This document shows positions 1 to 7,799 of a stretch of 39,307 nt of DNA, in pieces (the first letter of the stretch is position 1; every line of letters begins with the position of its first letter). This DNA comes from Planctomycetota bacterium. Its GTDB lineage: Bacteria; Planctomycetota; Planctomycetia; Planctomycetales; Planctomycetaceae. Below the pieces are notes generated by a model that worked only from the letters and a program-made list of their open reading frames with translations, did no database searches and had not been told where the DNA came from. The stretch spans positions 1 to 39,307 of the forward strand of contig QWQG01000158.1 in assembly GCA_003670925.1 (NCBI GenBank), written 5' to 3'. The translations under genes and the position numbers were made by a program.

Positions 1-297
1 AGTCCTGAGCCCATCTCTGCCGATGAACGCCGTCGACTCGGAAGCGATGCGAATCGTGCCGATTGGTCATGATGACGGCATACGAGTGATCCCGTCATTT
101 GATAAGCGTTGTCGCACCCGAGATGAATCGCGAATCGCTCAAGGCCTTTTCCCGGTCCGCCAGAGAAGCTGGCAAAACGCATTCGATCCAAAATTGGTAT
201 CAGCGACGAGCAGACTGGACACTAGCGGCAGTTGCCAGCCGTCGCCCGGCAAATAAATCTTAATTCAGAGTATTGAGTACATCAGATTCTAAATGCG
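1..297 (+). other. Left-edge stretch with unresolved end of an upstream gene
   Basis: All following genes run on the plus strand, so an upstream gene of the same block probably ends here. The frame beginning at base 2 is open without interruption to a TAA at 254-256. A second frame is open from 90 to a TAA at 261-263 and reads like a protein tail rich in Arg and Ala (for instance WYQRRADW near 205-228). A third frame stops at 70-72. None of these pieces is recognisable, so I cannot say which is real or whether a frameshift lies between them. Confidence 0.25.
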
Positions 298-1569
298 ATG
301 GAGATTGCTACCGTGTCCAACAATGTGTTAATTCCTGAACTTCGCACACAGAACGCTGCGACGGAGGGACGGATTGACTTCGAAGTCGTGTCTGATCCAG
401 AACGCCTCACGGAATTTGAAGCCCGTTGGCAACAACTTGAGCGTGCGTTTCCAAAAGCGGCAACGTATGACGACTATTGCGAAGCAGTTTTCTCCCTGTC
501 CGCCACAGATCAACTGCAATTGGTCGTGATTCGGAGGAATGACCACATTGTTGGATTTGCTCCGTTCGTATTGCGCAGCATCCTTAAAAAATACACGATC
601 GCTGAGCGTCGCCTCTTTTCACTTCCGGCCCAGACTTCCTCTCTGATTGGCGGCGACATTCTCGGAGATCTAACACCAGAGACTGTGGCCGCCATTCTGC
701 AATGGCTGATGCGTTCAACAGCCTGTCATTTAATTGAACTTTGCGACATTATGAATGCCGGACGCGTTCATGCGGCTTTAACAAATACAGTCACACCAGA
801 CATTATTTGGCGGAACCGGGGCAGGAAACTGGCTGTGCACTGGGTTATCGATCTTCCGTCATCCATGGAACTGTATTACCTGCAGTTGACTTCTAAGACC
901 CGGTCAACGCTGAAACGAAAATACCGGAAATGTTTTGAAGCGTCTCGAGGATCTGTGACTCTCGTTACGGCAGCTGAGCAAGTTGAAGAATTTCTTAGAG
1001 TGGCCCATGAAATTAGTCGGAAGACTTATCAGTGGGATTTGGGCACACAACTCGTAAACGATGAAACGACTCGGCAAAGACTCACAAAATCAGCCGATAA
1101 TCGCAGGCTGCGCTGCTACGTCATAGCGTTGGATGGTGTACCGTGCAGCTTTATTGTTGGCTATTTAGTAAATCATGTCTTTCGATATGAAATAGCGGGA
1201 TATGATCCACAATACGCGAAGGATTCGCCTAGCACAGCGCTGTTACTGTATGTATTCGAGGATCTGATTAGCAATACTTCATGCGACGTCTTTGACTTTG
1301 GAGAGGGAGGCGACACCTCCGGGTACAAATCCGTGTTCGGCAATCGCAGCTATTCATCGTTGACGGTTGATGTGGCTCTCCGCACGAGGATCTACTCACG
1401 TTTTTTGCTCGCACTCCAAGATGGGCTGAATAGACTCAAAAACATCGGCAGTACAGTTCTGGGGAACAATCGCGTCACTATCGCTTTCCGGCGCCGTTTG
1501 AAAAAACAGGCCTCCCCGACAGGATCCTTGGTGCGCACAACTGAGGAAATAGTTACAACCACGAAATGA
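298..1569 (+). CDS. FemAB/BioF2-like GNAT-fold acyltransferase (polysaccharide locus)
   Basis: This 423-residue protein has the architecture of the BioF2-like acetyltransferase group (Acetyltransf_6, FemAB/CelD-related). A poorly conserved N-terminal GNAT-like half ends near residue 180. The conserved second half begins around the basic segment SKTRSTLKRKYRK (about 199-211). It continues through GVPCSFIVGY and the E-I-A-G-Y-D stretch and ends with the core DVFDFGEGGDTSGYKSVFG (about 325-343). In FemAB proteins this fold transfers an acyl or aminoacyl group to a cell-wall or exopolysaccharide precursor; the substrate here is unknown. It is followed after 29 bases by a polysaccharide deacetylase and then a glycosyltransferase, a grouping typical of exopolysaccharide loci. 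No signal peptide or membrane helix is seen, so it is probably cytoplasmic. ATG 298 is the first ATG in frame; no strong ribosome binding site precedes it. Confidence 0.8.
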   Translation: MEIATVSNNVLIPELRTQNAATEGRIDFEVVSDPERLTEFEARWQQLERAFPKAATYDDYCEAVFSLSATDQLQLVVIRRNDHIVGFAPFVLRSILKKYTIAERRLFSLPAQTSSLIGGDILGDLTPETVAAILQWLMRSTACHLIELCDIMNAGRVHAALTNTVTPDIIWRNRGRKLAVHWVIDLPSSMELYYLQLTSKTRSTLKRKYRKCFEASRGSVTLVTAAEQVEEFLRVAHEISRKTYQWDLGTQLVNDETTRQRLTKSADNRRLRCYVIALDGVPCSFIVGYLVNHVFRYEIAGYDPQYAKDSPSTALLLYVFEDLISNTSCDVFDFGEGGDTSGYKSVFGNRSYSSLTVDVALRTRIYSRFLLALQDGLNRLKNIGSTVLGNNRVTIAFRRRLKKQASPTGSLVRTTEEIVTTTK

Positions 1570-1598
1570 ATTGCGGCGCATGACGCTCAGTTAGAATC

Positions 1599-2735
1599 GT
1601 GAAATACCGCCCGGAAAATACACCGCCGGAATCGCTGCGGGCGCGTGACGAAACAGAATTGTGTTCGACGCAACACGCAAGACCCGCTAAGAGTTTTAAC
1701 GATATGCATTGGCTGAAACAATTAGGCGTCCGAACAATCGCGACGACTGGCGTGCAGCGTCTATTTATGACGCCATTTGAAAGCCAAGTCACGTCATTAC
1801 TGTTTCATCGGTTCTTCGGCCCGGGCGAATCAGTCAGTTGCGGCCGCGAACGCATTCGAAAAATGTGCGGTTGGCTTTCACAGAAATTCACAGTCCTCAA
1901 CGCCGATCAATTCGCAGATTGTCTGCCAACACAGGAATTTCCCGAGAGGACGCTGCTGATCACCATCGATGACGCCCATAAGGAGGTTCTGGATGTCATT
2001 GATGTCTTTCAGCAATTTGGCATCTCACCCGTCGTTTTTGTGCCGTTGGGTTGGATTGACAGTGCCAGTTCACAGCAACCTGAGCCCACTCTTGCCGCAA
2101 TGGTGACGCTCTTGGAACACTCCGACGATTGTCACTGGAAACTGGAATTTAGCAACGGGGTTTGTGTTGACCTGAAATCACAGGGTCGATTGAGCGGAAT
2201 TGACACCATTGTAGAACTCTGTGCCAATTCGGAAGGATTCACAGCCGAGCTCCGCAATCAGCTGACTGAGTTCGACGCTAAATCCCGTGATCTGACGAGT
2301 GAATTTTGTACATGGCACGAACTTCAGAGCTTGCATCAAATGGGCGTTTCGATGGGATCTCATTCCGTCAGCCATTGTCGAATGGCCGGCCACAGTGCAG
2401 GACGACTGCGGTATGAGTTTGAGGAATCCCGGCGAGTGCTGATCCAGCGTTTTGGCACTTGTCGCCTGTTTGCCTACCCGTATGGAACTAGGGACGTACA
2501 CGATGCGCACACGGAGAAGTTGCTGCATGCGGCTGGATACGACAACGCGTTCTTGGTCCATGCCGGTTTCGGATTGAACGGGAAGCGATTCGCGCTGCCA
2601 CGCGTCGACATTCCTGATCTTGAATTGAACGACCGTCTGTTTCGAGCGCTGTCTGTTGGTGCCCAAATTCCGCTGATTCACAGCAAGAATGTCTTTCGCA
2701 AAGAACATCGTCGCCACCCCAAATCAGATCAGTAA
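1599..2735 (+). CDS. Polysaccharide deacetylase (NodB-like, CE4) family protein
   Basis: The NodB-type motifs appear in order. ITIDDAHKEV (about residues 124-133) stands for the TFDDG metal/catalytic motif, with the second Asp kept. MGSHSVSH (about 253-260) is the H-x-S-x-H metal-binding motif. RLFAYPYGTRD (about 288-298) is the third motif. CE4 enzymes remove N- or O-acetyl groups from polysaccharides or peptidoglycan using a divalent metal. Family comparison suggests a divergent exopolysaccharide deacetylase, because Gly of TFDDG is replaced by Ala. The reading frame starts at GTG 1599, 29 bases after the acyltransferase gene. ATG 1704 (MHWLKQLG) is a credible alternative start that would shorten the protein by 35 residues, with AAGAG upstream. 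There is no obvious signal peptide, so it may act on a cytoplasmic precursor. It sits between an acyltransferase and a GT2 gene. Confidence 0.83.
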   Translation: MKYRPENTPPESLRARDETELCSTQHARPAKSFNDMHWLKQLGVRTIATTGVQRLFMTPFESQVTSLLFHRFFGPGESVSCGRERIRKMCGWLSQKFTVLNADQFADCLPTQEFPERTLLITIDDAHKEVLDVIDVFQQFGISPVVFVPLGWIDSASSQQPEPTLAAMVTLLEHSDDCHWKLEFSNGVCVDLKSQGRLSGIDTIVELCANSEGFTAELRNQLTEFDAKSRDLTSEFCTWHELQSLHQMGVSMGSHSVSHCRMAGHSAGRLRYEFEESRRVLIQRFGTCRLFAYPYGTRDVHDAHTEKLLHAAGYDNAFLVHAGFGLNGKRFALPRVDIPDLELNDRLFRALSVGAQIPLIHSKNVFRKEHRRHPKSDQ

Positions 2736-2868
2736 TCAACGGCATTCACACGAATCCTTGGATTGCCGCAGAAGATAAAAATAAGGCACCTTCGCCAACT
2801 CACCGTCACGCCTTCATGCTTCCAATTGCGATGTCCACTGCACTCGTTATAGAACGGTTTAAATAGAA

Positions 2869-3837
2869 ATGTCAGATCGCTACGTCATCATCACTCCCTG
2901 CCGAAATGAGGCAAAGTTTGCTCGAAAAACTTTGGATTCGGTCGTCAATCAAGCCATCCAACCTGCGTTATGGGTAATTGTCGATGACGGATCAACTGAC
3001 GAAACGCCCGCCATTCTGGATGAGTATGCCGCAAAACATGATTTTATCCGCGTGGTTCATCGTACGGATCGTGGAACACGATCTGTCGGAGGCGGGGTCG
3101 TTGAGGCCTTTAATGCGGGATTGGAAACTGTAGATCTGAATCAATTCGATTTTCTATGCAAACTGGACCTAGATCTTATTTTGCCGCCACGGTACTTCCC
3201 GATGCTGATTGCACGAATGCACCAGAATCCACGATTGGGTAGCTGTTCCGGCAAGCCCTACTATGTGCACCCAACAACCGGAATCCTGACCAGTGAAGGA
3301 TGTGGGGATGAGACCAGTATTGGTGCTTCCAAGTTTTACCGGGTGACATGTTTTCGCCAGATTGGCGGATTCGTGCCGGAAGTCATGTGGGACGGAATTG
3401 ACTGCCACCGCTGTCGCATGCTAGGTTGGATTGCCTGTTCTTGGGATGAACCGGAACTGCGTTTTGTACATCTGCGACCGATGGGCTCGAGTGTGACTAA
3501 TATTTTCACGGGCCGCTTGCGATGGGGCTTTGGTCAGTACTTTATGGGAACAGGTCTGACATACATGCTGGTGAGCGCATTATTTCGGATGAGTAAACGT
3601 CCTTACCTTGTCGGCGGGCTGTGCATGTTGTGGGGATATGTACGCGCATGGCGGCAACGGACACCGCGCTATGCCGATCAGAAATTTAGGACATTTATCC
3701 ATCGATACCAACGCCGATGTTTAATTTATGGAAAACGGCGAGCGACAGAAATTACAAATTCCGAACAGGCTACGCAATTTAAACAGCCAACCGTGGACTC
3801 CGGTAAAGCGCGACGTCTTTCCGCGATCTGTGAGTGA
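2869..3837 (+). CDS. Glycosyltransferase family 2 protein
   Basis: A 322-residue GT-A fold glycosyltransferase. The N-terminus YVIITPCRNEAKF is the usual first beta strand and nucleotide-binding turn. VIVDDGSTDETPAIL (about 36-50) is the GT2 signature. CKLDLDLILPPRYF (about 97-110) carries the D-x-D metal/sugar-nucleotide motif. WDGIDCHRCRMLGW (about 178-191) resembles the catalytic-base and acceptor region. A helix near residues 225-245 may associate with the membrane, and the C-terminal 60 residues are basic. The enzyme would transfer a sugar from a nucleotide donor to a lipid- or polysaccharide-linked acceptor; donor and acceptor cannot be told. ATG 2869 is used; no strong Shine-Dalgarno is visible. 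It lies downstream of the deacetylase gene in the same block. Confidence 0.9.
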   Translation: MSDRYVIITPCRNEAKFARKTLDSVVNQAIQPALWVIVDDGSTDETPAILDEYAAKHDFIRVVHRTDRGTRSVGGGVVEAFNAGLETVDLNQFDFLCKLDLDLILPPRYFPMLIARMHQNPRLGSCSGKPYYVHPTTGILTSEGCGDETSIGASKFYRVTCFRQIGGFVPEVMWDGIDCHRCRMLGWIACSWDEPELRFVHLRPMGSSVTNIFTGRLRWGFGQYFMGTGLTYMLVSALFRMSKRPYLVGGLCMLWGYVRAWRQRTPRYADQKFRTFIHRYQRRCLIYGKRRATEITNSEQATQFKQPTVDSGKARRLSAICE

Positions 3838-3889
3838 AAACATGTGACGGTAGCGGCATTTGTGATGATTCTTCAGTAGGCAGTCCGCA

Positions 3890-4528
3890 GTGTTCGATCA
3901 GTCAGCAATCCTTTTCCGTCTCCCATTTGCTGCAGTGCGTGGTGGACGTTGGTATTGGGAATTGGGGGATCCAGATCTGGGGGCTGTCTTGGTCACCGGC
4001 CTTTATTTTTTGGTGGCTGTTGCCTGCCTTCTAACAGCTCGCCGCGTCGCGCGAATTCCCCGCCCGCCAGAAACTAGCGACCGATTGCGATCCGAAGCTG
4101 CCGTCTGGTGGATTCTGACGATGCTCATGTTTTGCCTCGGGATTAATAAACAGGCTGATCTTCAGTCATTGCTGACGCTCTATGGTCGTGACGCCGTACG
4201 GCAAGCCGGTTTGTATGATGTGCGGCGAATCATTCAGGGAGCGTTTATTCTGGGTATTGCTCTGGCTGCATTTTTCAGCGTCGCCCTAAGTCTATGGTTT
4301 GTGAGGGAGCTGTCATGGCCAAGTCGTGCAGCGACCGCAGGGCTGGGAGTGCAGGTGGCTTTCGTTGTCATCAGAGCCGCCTCATTTCATCATATCGATC
4401 GTCTCTTGGGCATTCGCATCGCGGATCTAAAAGTAAACTTGCTCTTGGAGTCGATCGGCCTCGTTGTCATTCTCTTGGCGGCGATGGCTGCCTTGCCCAA
4501 AGGAAGAAATGGAAGCGTAACGCGATGA
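3890..4528 (+). CDS. Small multi-pass membrane protein of the polysaccharide block (unknown function)
   Basis: A 212-residue hydrophobic protein with about five predicted helices: near residues 28-48, 70-88, 110-135, 142-160 and 180-203. A conserved-looking polar patch, GINKQADLQSLLT, follows the second helix. I do not recognise a characterised family. Its position 52 bases after the GT2 gene and before the terminator at 4580 suggests a membrane partner of glycan assembly or export, which is inference. GTG 3890 is the first usable start after an in-frame stop just upstream; the next Met lies inside the second helix, so the GTG is preferred. The last residues are basic. Confidence 0.65.
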   Translation: MFDQSAILFRLPFAAVRGGRWYWELGDPDLGAVLVTGLYFLVAVACLLTARRVARIPRPPETSDRLRSEAAVWWILTMLMFCLGINKQADLQSLLTLYGRDAVRQAGLYDVRRIIQGAFILGIALAAFFSVALSLWFVRELSWPSRAATAGLGVQVAFVVIRAASFHHIDRLLGIRIADLKVNLLLESIGLVVILLAAMAALPKGRNGSVTR

Positions 4529-4579
4529 CGTGAAGCATACTTATCGCGATTTGACACATTTAACAGTTCATCATTCTTC

Positions 4580-4628
4580 AAACAGGTTTTTGTAGACGCC
4601 TTCCGTCTCCAGAAACCTGTTTTTTTGT
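4580..4628 (+). terminator. Intrinsic terminator of the polysaccharide block
   Basis: Perfect 10-base arms AAACAGGTTT (4580-4589) and AAACCTGTTT (4613-4622) enclose an inner stem AGACG/CGTCT, and a T run follows directly to 4626. It lies 51 bases after the stop of the membrane protein gene. This is a classic Rho-independent terminator on the plus strand. Confidence 0.85.
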
Positions 4629-5063
4629 TTTGATCATATGTGCCATTTGACCTCGTGCAAATGACGACATTCACTCGTCCAACCACGTTCTGTGGTGGTA
4701 AGCGTCCGGGCAAACCATGCTTGTAACGGCGGCGCGAAACCGGGATGCATACCGCATCTTCCAGTCTCCGGAGAGGCGCCAGGAAGATTGGCCTTCGCCC
4801 CTCGCAAACTGTCAACAAATCAGACTTGATGAACACCCTGACGTAACTCTCGGTTTACTGTTGCCTCGGCACTTGCCTTGTCCATCGCGATAGGATGGAA
4901 TAATGTATCATCAGAATGGGCAGTGGCATGGTCGATATTAACGGACATCTCAAGTCGCACACATCCGGGCGGAAAGTCAACCGCAAGGCTGACTATTGTC
5001 GTGATGCTGCTACCCATGGTCGACTGAGCGCTTTGAGTCGAAACTCGTTTCGAGGTCACCTTG
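4629..5063 (+). other. Gene-free stretch before the amide locus
   Basis: About 435 bases between the terminator and the amidase gene. The reading frames that cross it on either strand look like chance frames, with no motif and unnatural composition. A short inverted repeat CGAAA-CTCG-TTTCG lies at 5039-5052, just before the amidase start. The promoter of the downstream locus should be here, but I cannot point to convincing -35/-10 boxes. Confidence 0.4.
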
Positions 5064-5957
5064 ATGCAGAACGTACCCGCCCTGCCTTTAATCTATGAAT
5101 TCAGCCGGACGGTTGCACCTCGATGTCGCATCGTTTCTGGAGAGACGATTCGGGTAGAGTCGGAAGACGCTTTGTCGGGCCAGATCCGCCGATTGGGTGA
5201 TCGGCGCGACAAGACAGCAATCCCGTTTAGTAATCCTGTGGCTGGGCCCATTATTGTGGATGGGGCTGAACCCGGAGATGAACTGGCGGTCACAATTGAG
5301 CAGATCGATTCCCGAGACGGCCAGTGTGCGACCTACACGGGTGCTCCTAAGCAACTCGCCGAATGGCTGGGAAGTGATGTCCCGCACGGGGCACATGTCT
5401 GTCCCATTCGCGAAGGTCAGATCTTCTGGAAGAATGACATCTGTATCCCTTATCAGCCGATGCTGGGCTGTATCGGCACGGCTCCCGACTGGGGTGTTCC
5501 GAGTACCGGACCCGCTGGCCCGCATGGCGGCAATCTTGATCTTGTCGAAGTCTGCCCGGGGAGCACGATTTTTCTGCCCGTCAAAGTGCCAGGAGGATAT
5601 CTGTACCTTGGAGACGCTCACGCGGCAATGGGCCATGGTGAGTTGTCGGCGACCGGTTTGGAGATGGCGGCGTATTCGACAGTGACTGTCAGAAGGATTC
5701 CTCGCTCTGGCCTCACGGGACTCCGCATCTCCCATGCAGAATATCTGATGTGCATCGCCACGCACGGCACGCTGGAAAGAGCCATCGCCGAGGCGTACGC
5801 GCAACTGATTCTCTGGATGGAAACAGATTATGCGTGGAACCGTTGGGATGCGTACGACTTGCTGACGCATGTGGGGCGGTTGTCAATTGGCTATTACGGC
5901 AGCGGGACGGTGGGAGCAAAAATTGAACGGCGGTATGTGGAGCGAAACAGTCGCTGA
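5064..5957 (+). CDS. Acetamidase/formamidase family protein (FmdA/AmdA)
   Basis: A 297-residue protein of the FmdA_AmdA family (PF03069), which hydrolyses formamide, acetamide or related short amides to ammonia and the acid. Characteristic segments are NPVAGPIIVDGAEPGD near residues 56-71 (the P-x-x-G-P-I-x-V-x-G-A motif), GPHGGNLD (about 151-158), and GDAHAAMGHGELSATGLEM (about 177-195), which is nearly diagnostic. An SIGYYGSGTVGAKIE segment lies close to the C-terminus. No signal peptide is present, so it is cytoplasmic. A TTG codon directly before the chosen ATG (TTGATG at 5061-5066) could also serve; the ATG is preferred. It is the first gene of a run with an amidohydrolase and a dimethylformamidase homologue, which supports an amide-degrading role. 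Confidence 0.88.
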   Translation: MQNVPALPLIYEFSRTVAPRCRIVSGETIRVESEDALSGQIRRLGDRRDKTAIPFSNPVAGPIIVDGAEPGDELAVTIEQIDSRDGQCATYTGAPKQLAEWLGSDVPHGAHVCPIREGQIFWKNDICIPYQPMLGCIGTAPDWGVPSTGPAGPHGGNLDLVEVCPGSTIFLPVKVPGGYLYLGDAHAAMGHGELSATGLEMAAYSTVTVRRIPRSGLTGLRISHAEYLMCIATHGTLERAIAEAYAQLILWMETDYAWNRWDAYDLLTHVGRLSIGYYGSGTVGAKIERRYVERNSR

Positions 5958-6034
5958 ACTTCTCGCCGACGGCCCAACCGCTTTTGCCTGCCAGTCGATC
6001 CGGACCGGTCTTTCGATTCCTCAGGGAGCAGCCG

Positions 6035-6946
6035 ATGCTGTTTGATACACACACCAACCTCATGTGGTACCCGGATCATCTTTCCGACGAATTCGTTGAG
6101 TTCGCGTGGGAGGCCAAGCGTGCCAAGATGAAGCTCTCGCCGGATGTCTATTTCGCGGGCAGCGACAGTCCGCAGGCCAACGCTTTTGATTCTCGCCCGG
6201 AACAGCTTCTGCAGGCCACTGCCGACGCGGATAAGGTGATCGTGTTTGGTATCAAAGCCCCGTTCTGCGGCATCAACGCCGACCAGGAACTGATCGCCAC
6301 GTTTGTCAAAGAACACTCAGACCGCTTCATTGGCTGGTGCTCGGTCGATCCGAACGATGCAGACTGTGTCGATCAACTGGAACACTATGTCAACAATCTG
6401 GGACTGCGCGGATTGAAGTGTTCGCCGATCTATCAGAACTGGGATCCGCAGGATCCCAAACACCTGCCGCTGTTCAGAAAAGCCGAGTCTCTCGGCATCC
6501 CTGTCAACATTCATCAGGGGACATCGTTTGTCCGACCAGGACCGCTCAAGTACGCCAATCCGATTCATCTGGAGGATATCGCATTGGCGTGTCCGGATTT
6601 GAGGATCGTCATCGCTCACATGGGACACCCCTGGGAAACCGAATGTGTCGTATTGATCCGCAAGCACCCGAACCTGTACGCGAACATTTCTGCTTTGCAC
6701 TACCGTCCGCTGCGACACTACCAGGCATTCATGACGGCCATGGAATACGGAGTGGAGCACAAACTCATCTTTGGTTCCGATTTCCCCTCAGCCACTCCTG
6801 CTCAGGTGATCGCCGGTCAGCACAAAGTGAACGACATCATCCGTGGAACCAATTTTCCGAAGATCCCGGACGAAATGATTCACAATATTATCTCCGAAAA
6901 CTGGAAACGGTTCCTGCCGGAGTATGCAGACGGACAGTGCCCTTGA
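6035..6946 (+). CDS. Amidohydrolase 2 family metal-dependent hydrolase
   Basis: A 303-residue TIM-barrel protein of the amidohydrolase-related group (PF04909; relatives include ACMSD-type decarboxylases and lactone hydrolases). The N-terminus reads LFDTHTN, a D-x-H-x-N form of the usual D-x-H-x-H metal motif, so one ligand position is altered. IPVNIHQG (about 167-174) supplies the mid-barrel His, RIVIAHMGHPW (about 198-208) the next His pair, and LIFGSDFPSATP (about 251-262) the Asp that polarises water. ATG 6035 is chosen because AGGGAG (6023-6028) is well placed upstream; the frame also extends back to a TTG at 5984. It follows the FmdA-type gene by 77 bases. The substrate is unknown; hydrolysis of an intermediate of the amide locus is plausible. 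Confidence 0.85.
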   Translation: MLFDTHTNLMWYPDHLSDEFVEFAWEAKRAKMKLSPDVYFAGSDSPQANAFDSRPEQLLQATADADKVIVFGIKAPFCGINADQELIATFVKEHSDRFIGWCSVDPNDADCVDQLEHYVNNLGLRGLKCSPIYQNWDPQDPKHLPLFRKAESLGIPVNIHQGTSFVRPGPLKYANPIHLEDIALACPDLRIVIAHMGHPWETECVVLIRKHPNLYANISALHYRPLRHYQAFMTAMEYGVEHKLIFGSDFPSATPAQVIAGQHKVNDIIRGTNFPKIPDEMIHNIISENWKRFLPEYADGQCP

Positions 6947-7117
6947 CGCGATTTCGACTGACTGCTGAGAGGATCAAATTCGCTCTCATTGTTTGCTTCC
7001 TGTGAGATGTGTGTGCTGCGCTAAGATGCGACGAAGTTTGATTCCGGTTGCCCTGCGTCGCGTACCGTGTACGATGCTGCGGAAATCACTCTTCCGTGCT
7101 TATCATAAGGGAAGAAC

Positions 7118-7672
7118 ATGCCCACAATTTTTCGCAGTCTGCTGGGATTGGCCGTATGTCTGCTTTTACCGACGGCATTTGCAATCGACACTCGGGCTGC
7201 AGAGATTCCGGACTACGAGTGGCAGCAGATTACCCCCCGGGAACAATGCTGGTCCGCGCGCGGCATGATTGGCGGAAGCGCCGTCATGAACGGTCGCATC
7301 TGGATCCTCGGTGGCGGGACTTACGATCCTCCGACGACACGACCCCGCAAATTTTATAATGATGTCTGGAGTTCAGCCGACGGAATCGACTGGCCCCGGC
7401 ACACCGCAGAGGCTCCTTGGTTTCCGCGAAAATCCTATGATGTGCCCATCTGGGACAATCCGCTCTGGGTGATAGAGGGATATCATGAGAAAGGCGGCAA
7501 GCGCAGCGATGTGTGGGACGCGCCCGACGGCATCCAGTGGACCGAACTCTCCGACACACCATGGAAGCCAAGACATGCGGCCAGCCTGGTGGTCCACAAC
7601 GGTTCGTTGTGGATGATCGCAGGAAACAATATGCAACCCGATGTGGGGCGCTTGACGCGGAAGTCGCGCTAG
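7118..7672 (+). CDS. Short secreted kelch-repeat protein
   Basis: A 184-residue protein with a signal peptide (hydrophobic LLGLAVCLLLPTAFA at about 6-20, cleavage near Ala-28). About three kelch-like modules follow: GRIWILGGGTYDPP, NDVWSSADGIDW (about 87-98) and LWVIEGYHEKGGKRSDVWDAPDGIQW. The tail SLWMIAGNNMQPDV resembles the end of planctomycete galactose-oxidase-like propellers. A closed propeller normally needs six or seven blades, so the protein is short. It either oligomerises, adopts a partial fold or has lost an internal segment. It lies between the amidohydrolase and the dimethylformamidase homologue on the same strand. AAGGGAAGA stands just upstream of ATG 7118. Function unknown. 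Confidence 0.7.
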   Translation: MPTIFRSLLGLAVCLLLPTAFAIDTRAAEIPDYEWQQITPREQCWSARGMIGGSAVMNGRIWILGGGTYDPPTTRPRKFYNDVWSSADGIDWPRHTAEAPWFPRKSYDVPIWDNPLWVIEGYHEKGGKRSDVWDAPDGIQWTELSDTPWKPRHAASLVVHNGSLWMIAGNNMQPDVGRLTRKSR

Positions 7673-7698
7673 CGCCTTGTTAAGACTTGATTTTTTGA

Positions 7699-7774
7699 GT
7701 AGGCCGGACCAAGCGGAGCGCGGTTCCGGCAGGTAGGCCAAGTGCCGAAACAACGCCCCGCTTGGTCCGGGCGA
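7699..7774. repeat. Nested hairpin element between the kelch and dimethylformamidase-like genes
   Basis: Perfect 13-base inverted arms CCGGACCAAGCGG (7704-7716) and CCGCTTGGTCCGG (7758-7770) enclose a second imperfect pair, GTTCCGGCA and TGCCGAAAC. The whole folds into one long nested hairpin. No T run follows, so it is not a normal terminator. It looks like a dispersed REP- or MITE-like intergenic repeat, although no second full copy is present in this window. Confidence 0.65.
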
Positions 7775-7799
7775 CAGATCTAGCTGAAAGGATATTGAA

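Noticed and set aside
2178-2717. 179-codon minus-strand frame
   Set aside because: It lies inside the polysaccharide deacetylase gene and has no motif of its own.
4390-4836. 148-codon minus-strand frame across the terminator at 4580
   Set aside because: It reads through a strong terminator hairpin and the end of another gene, and has no recognisable domain.
5088-5870. 260-codon minus-strand frame opposite the FmdA-type gene
   Set aside because: It is Arg/Ser/Cys-rich, has no motif and is fully explained as the antisense of a strongly recognised gene.
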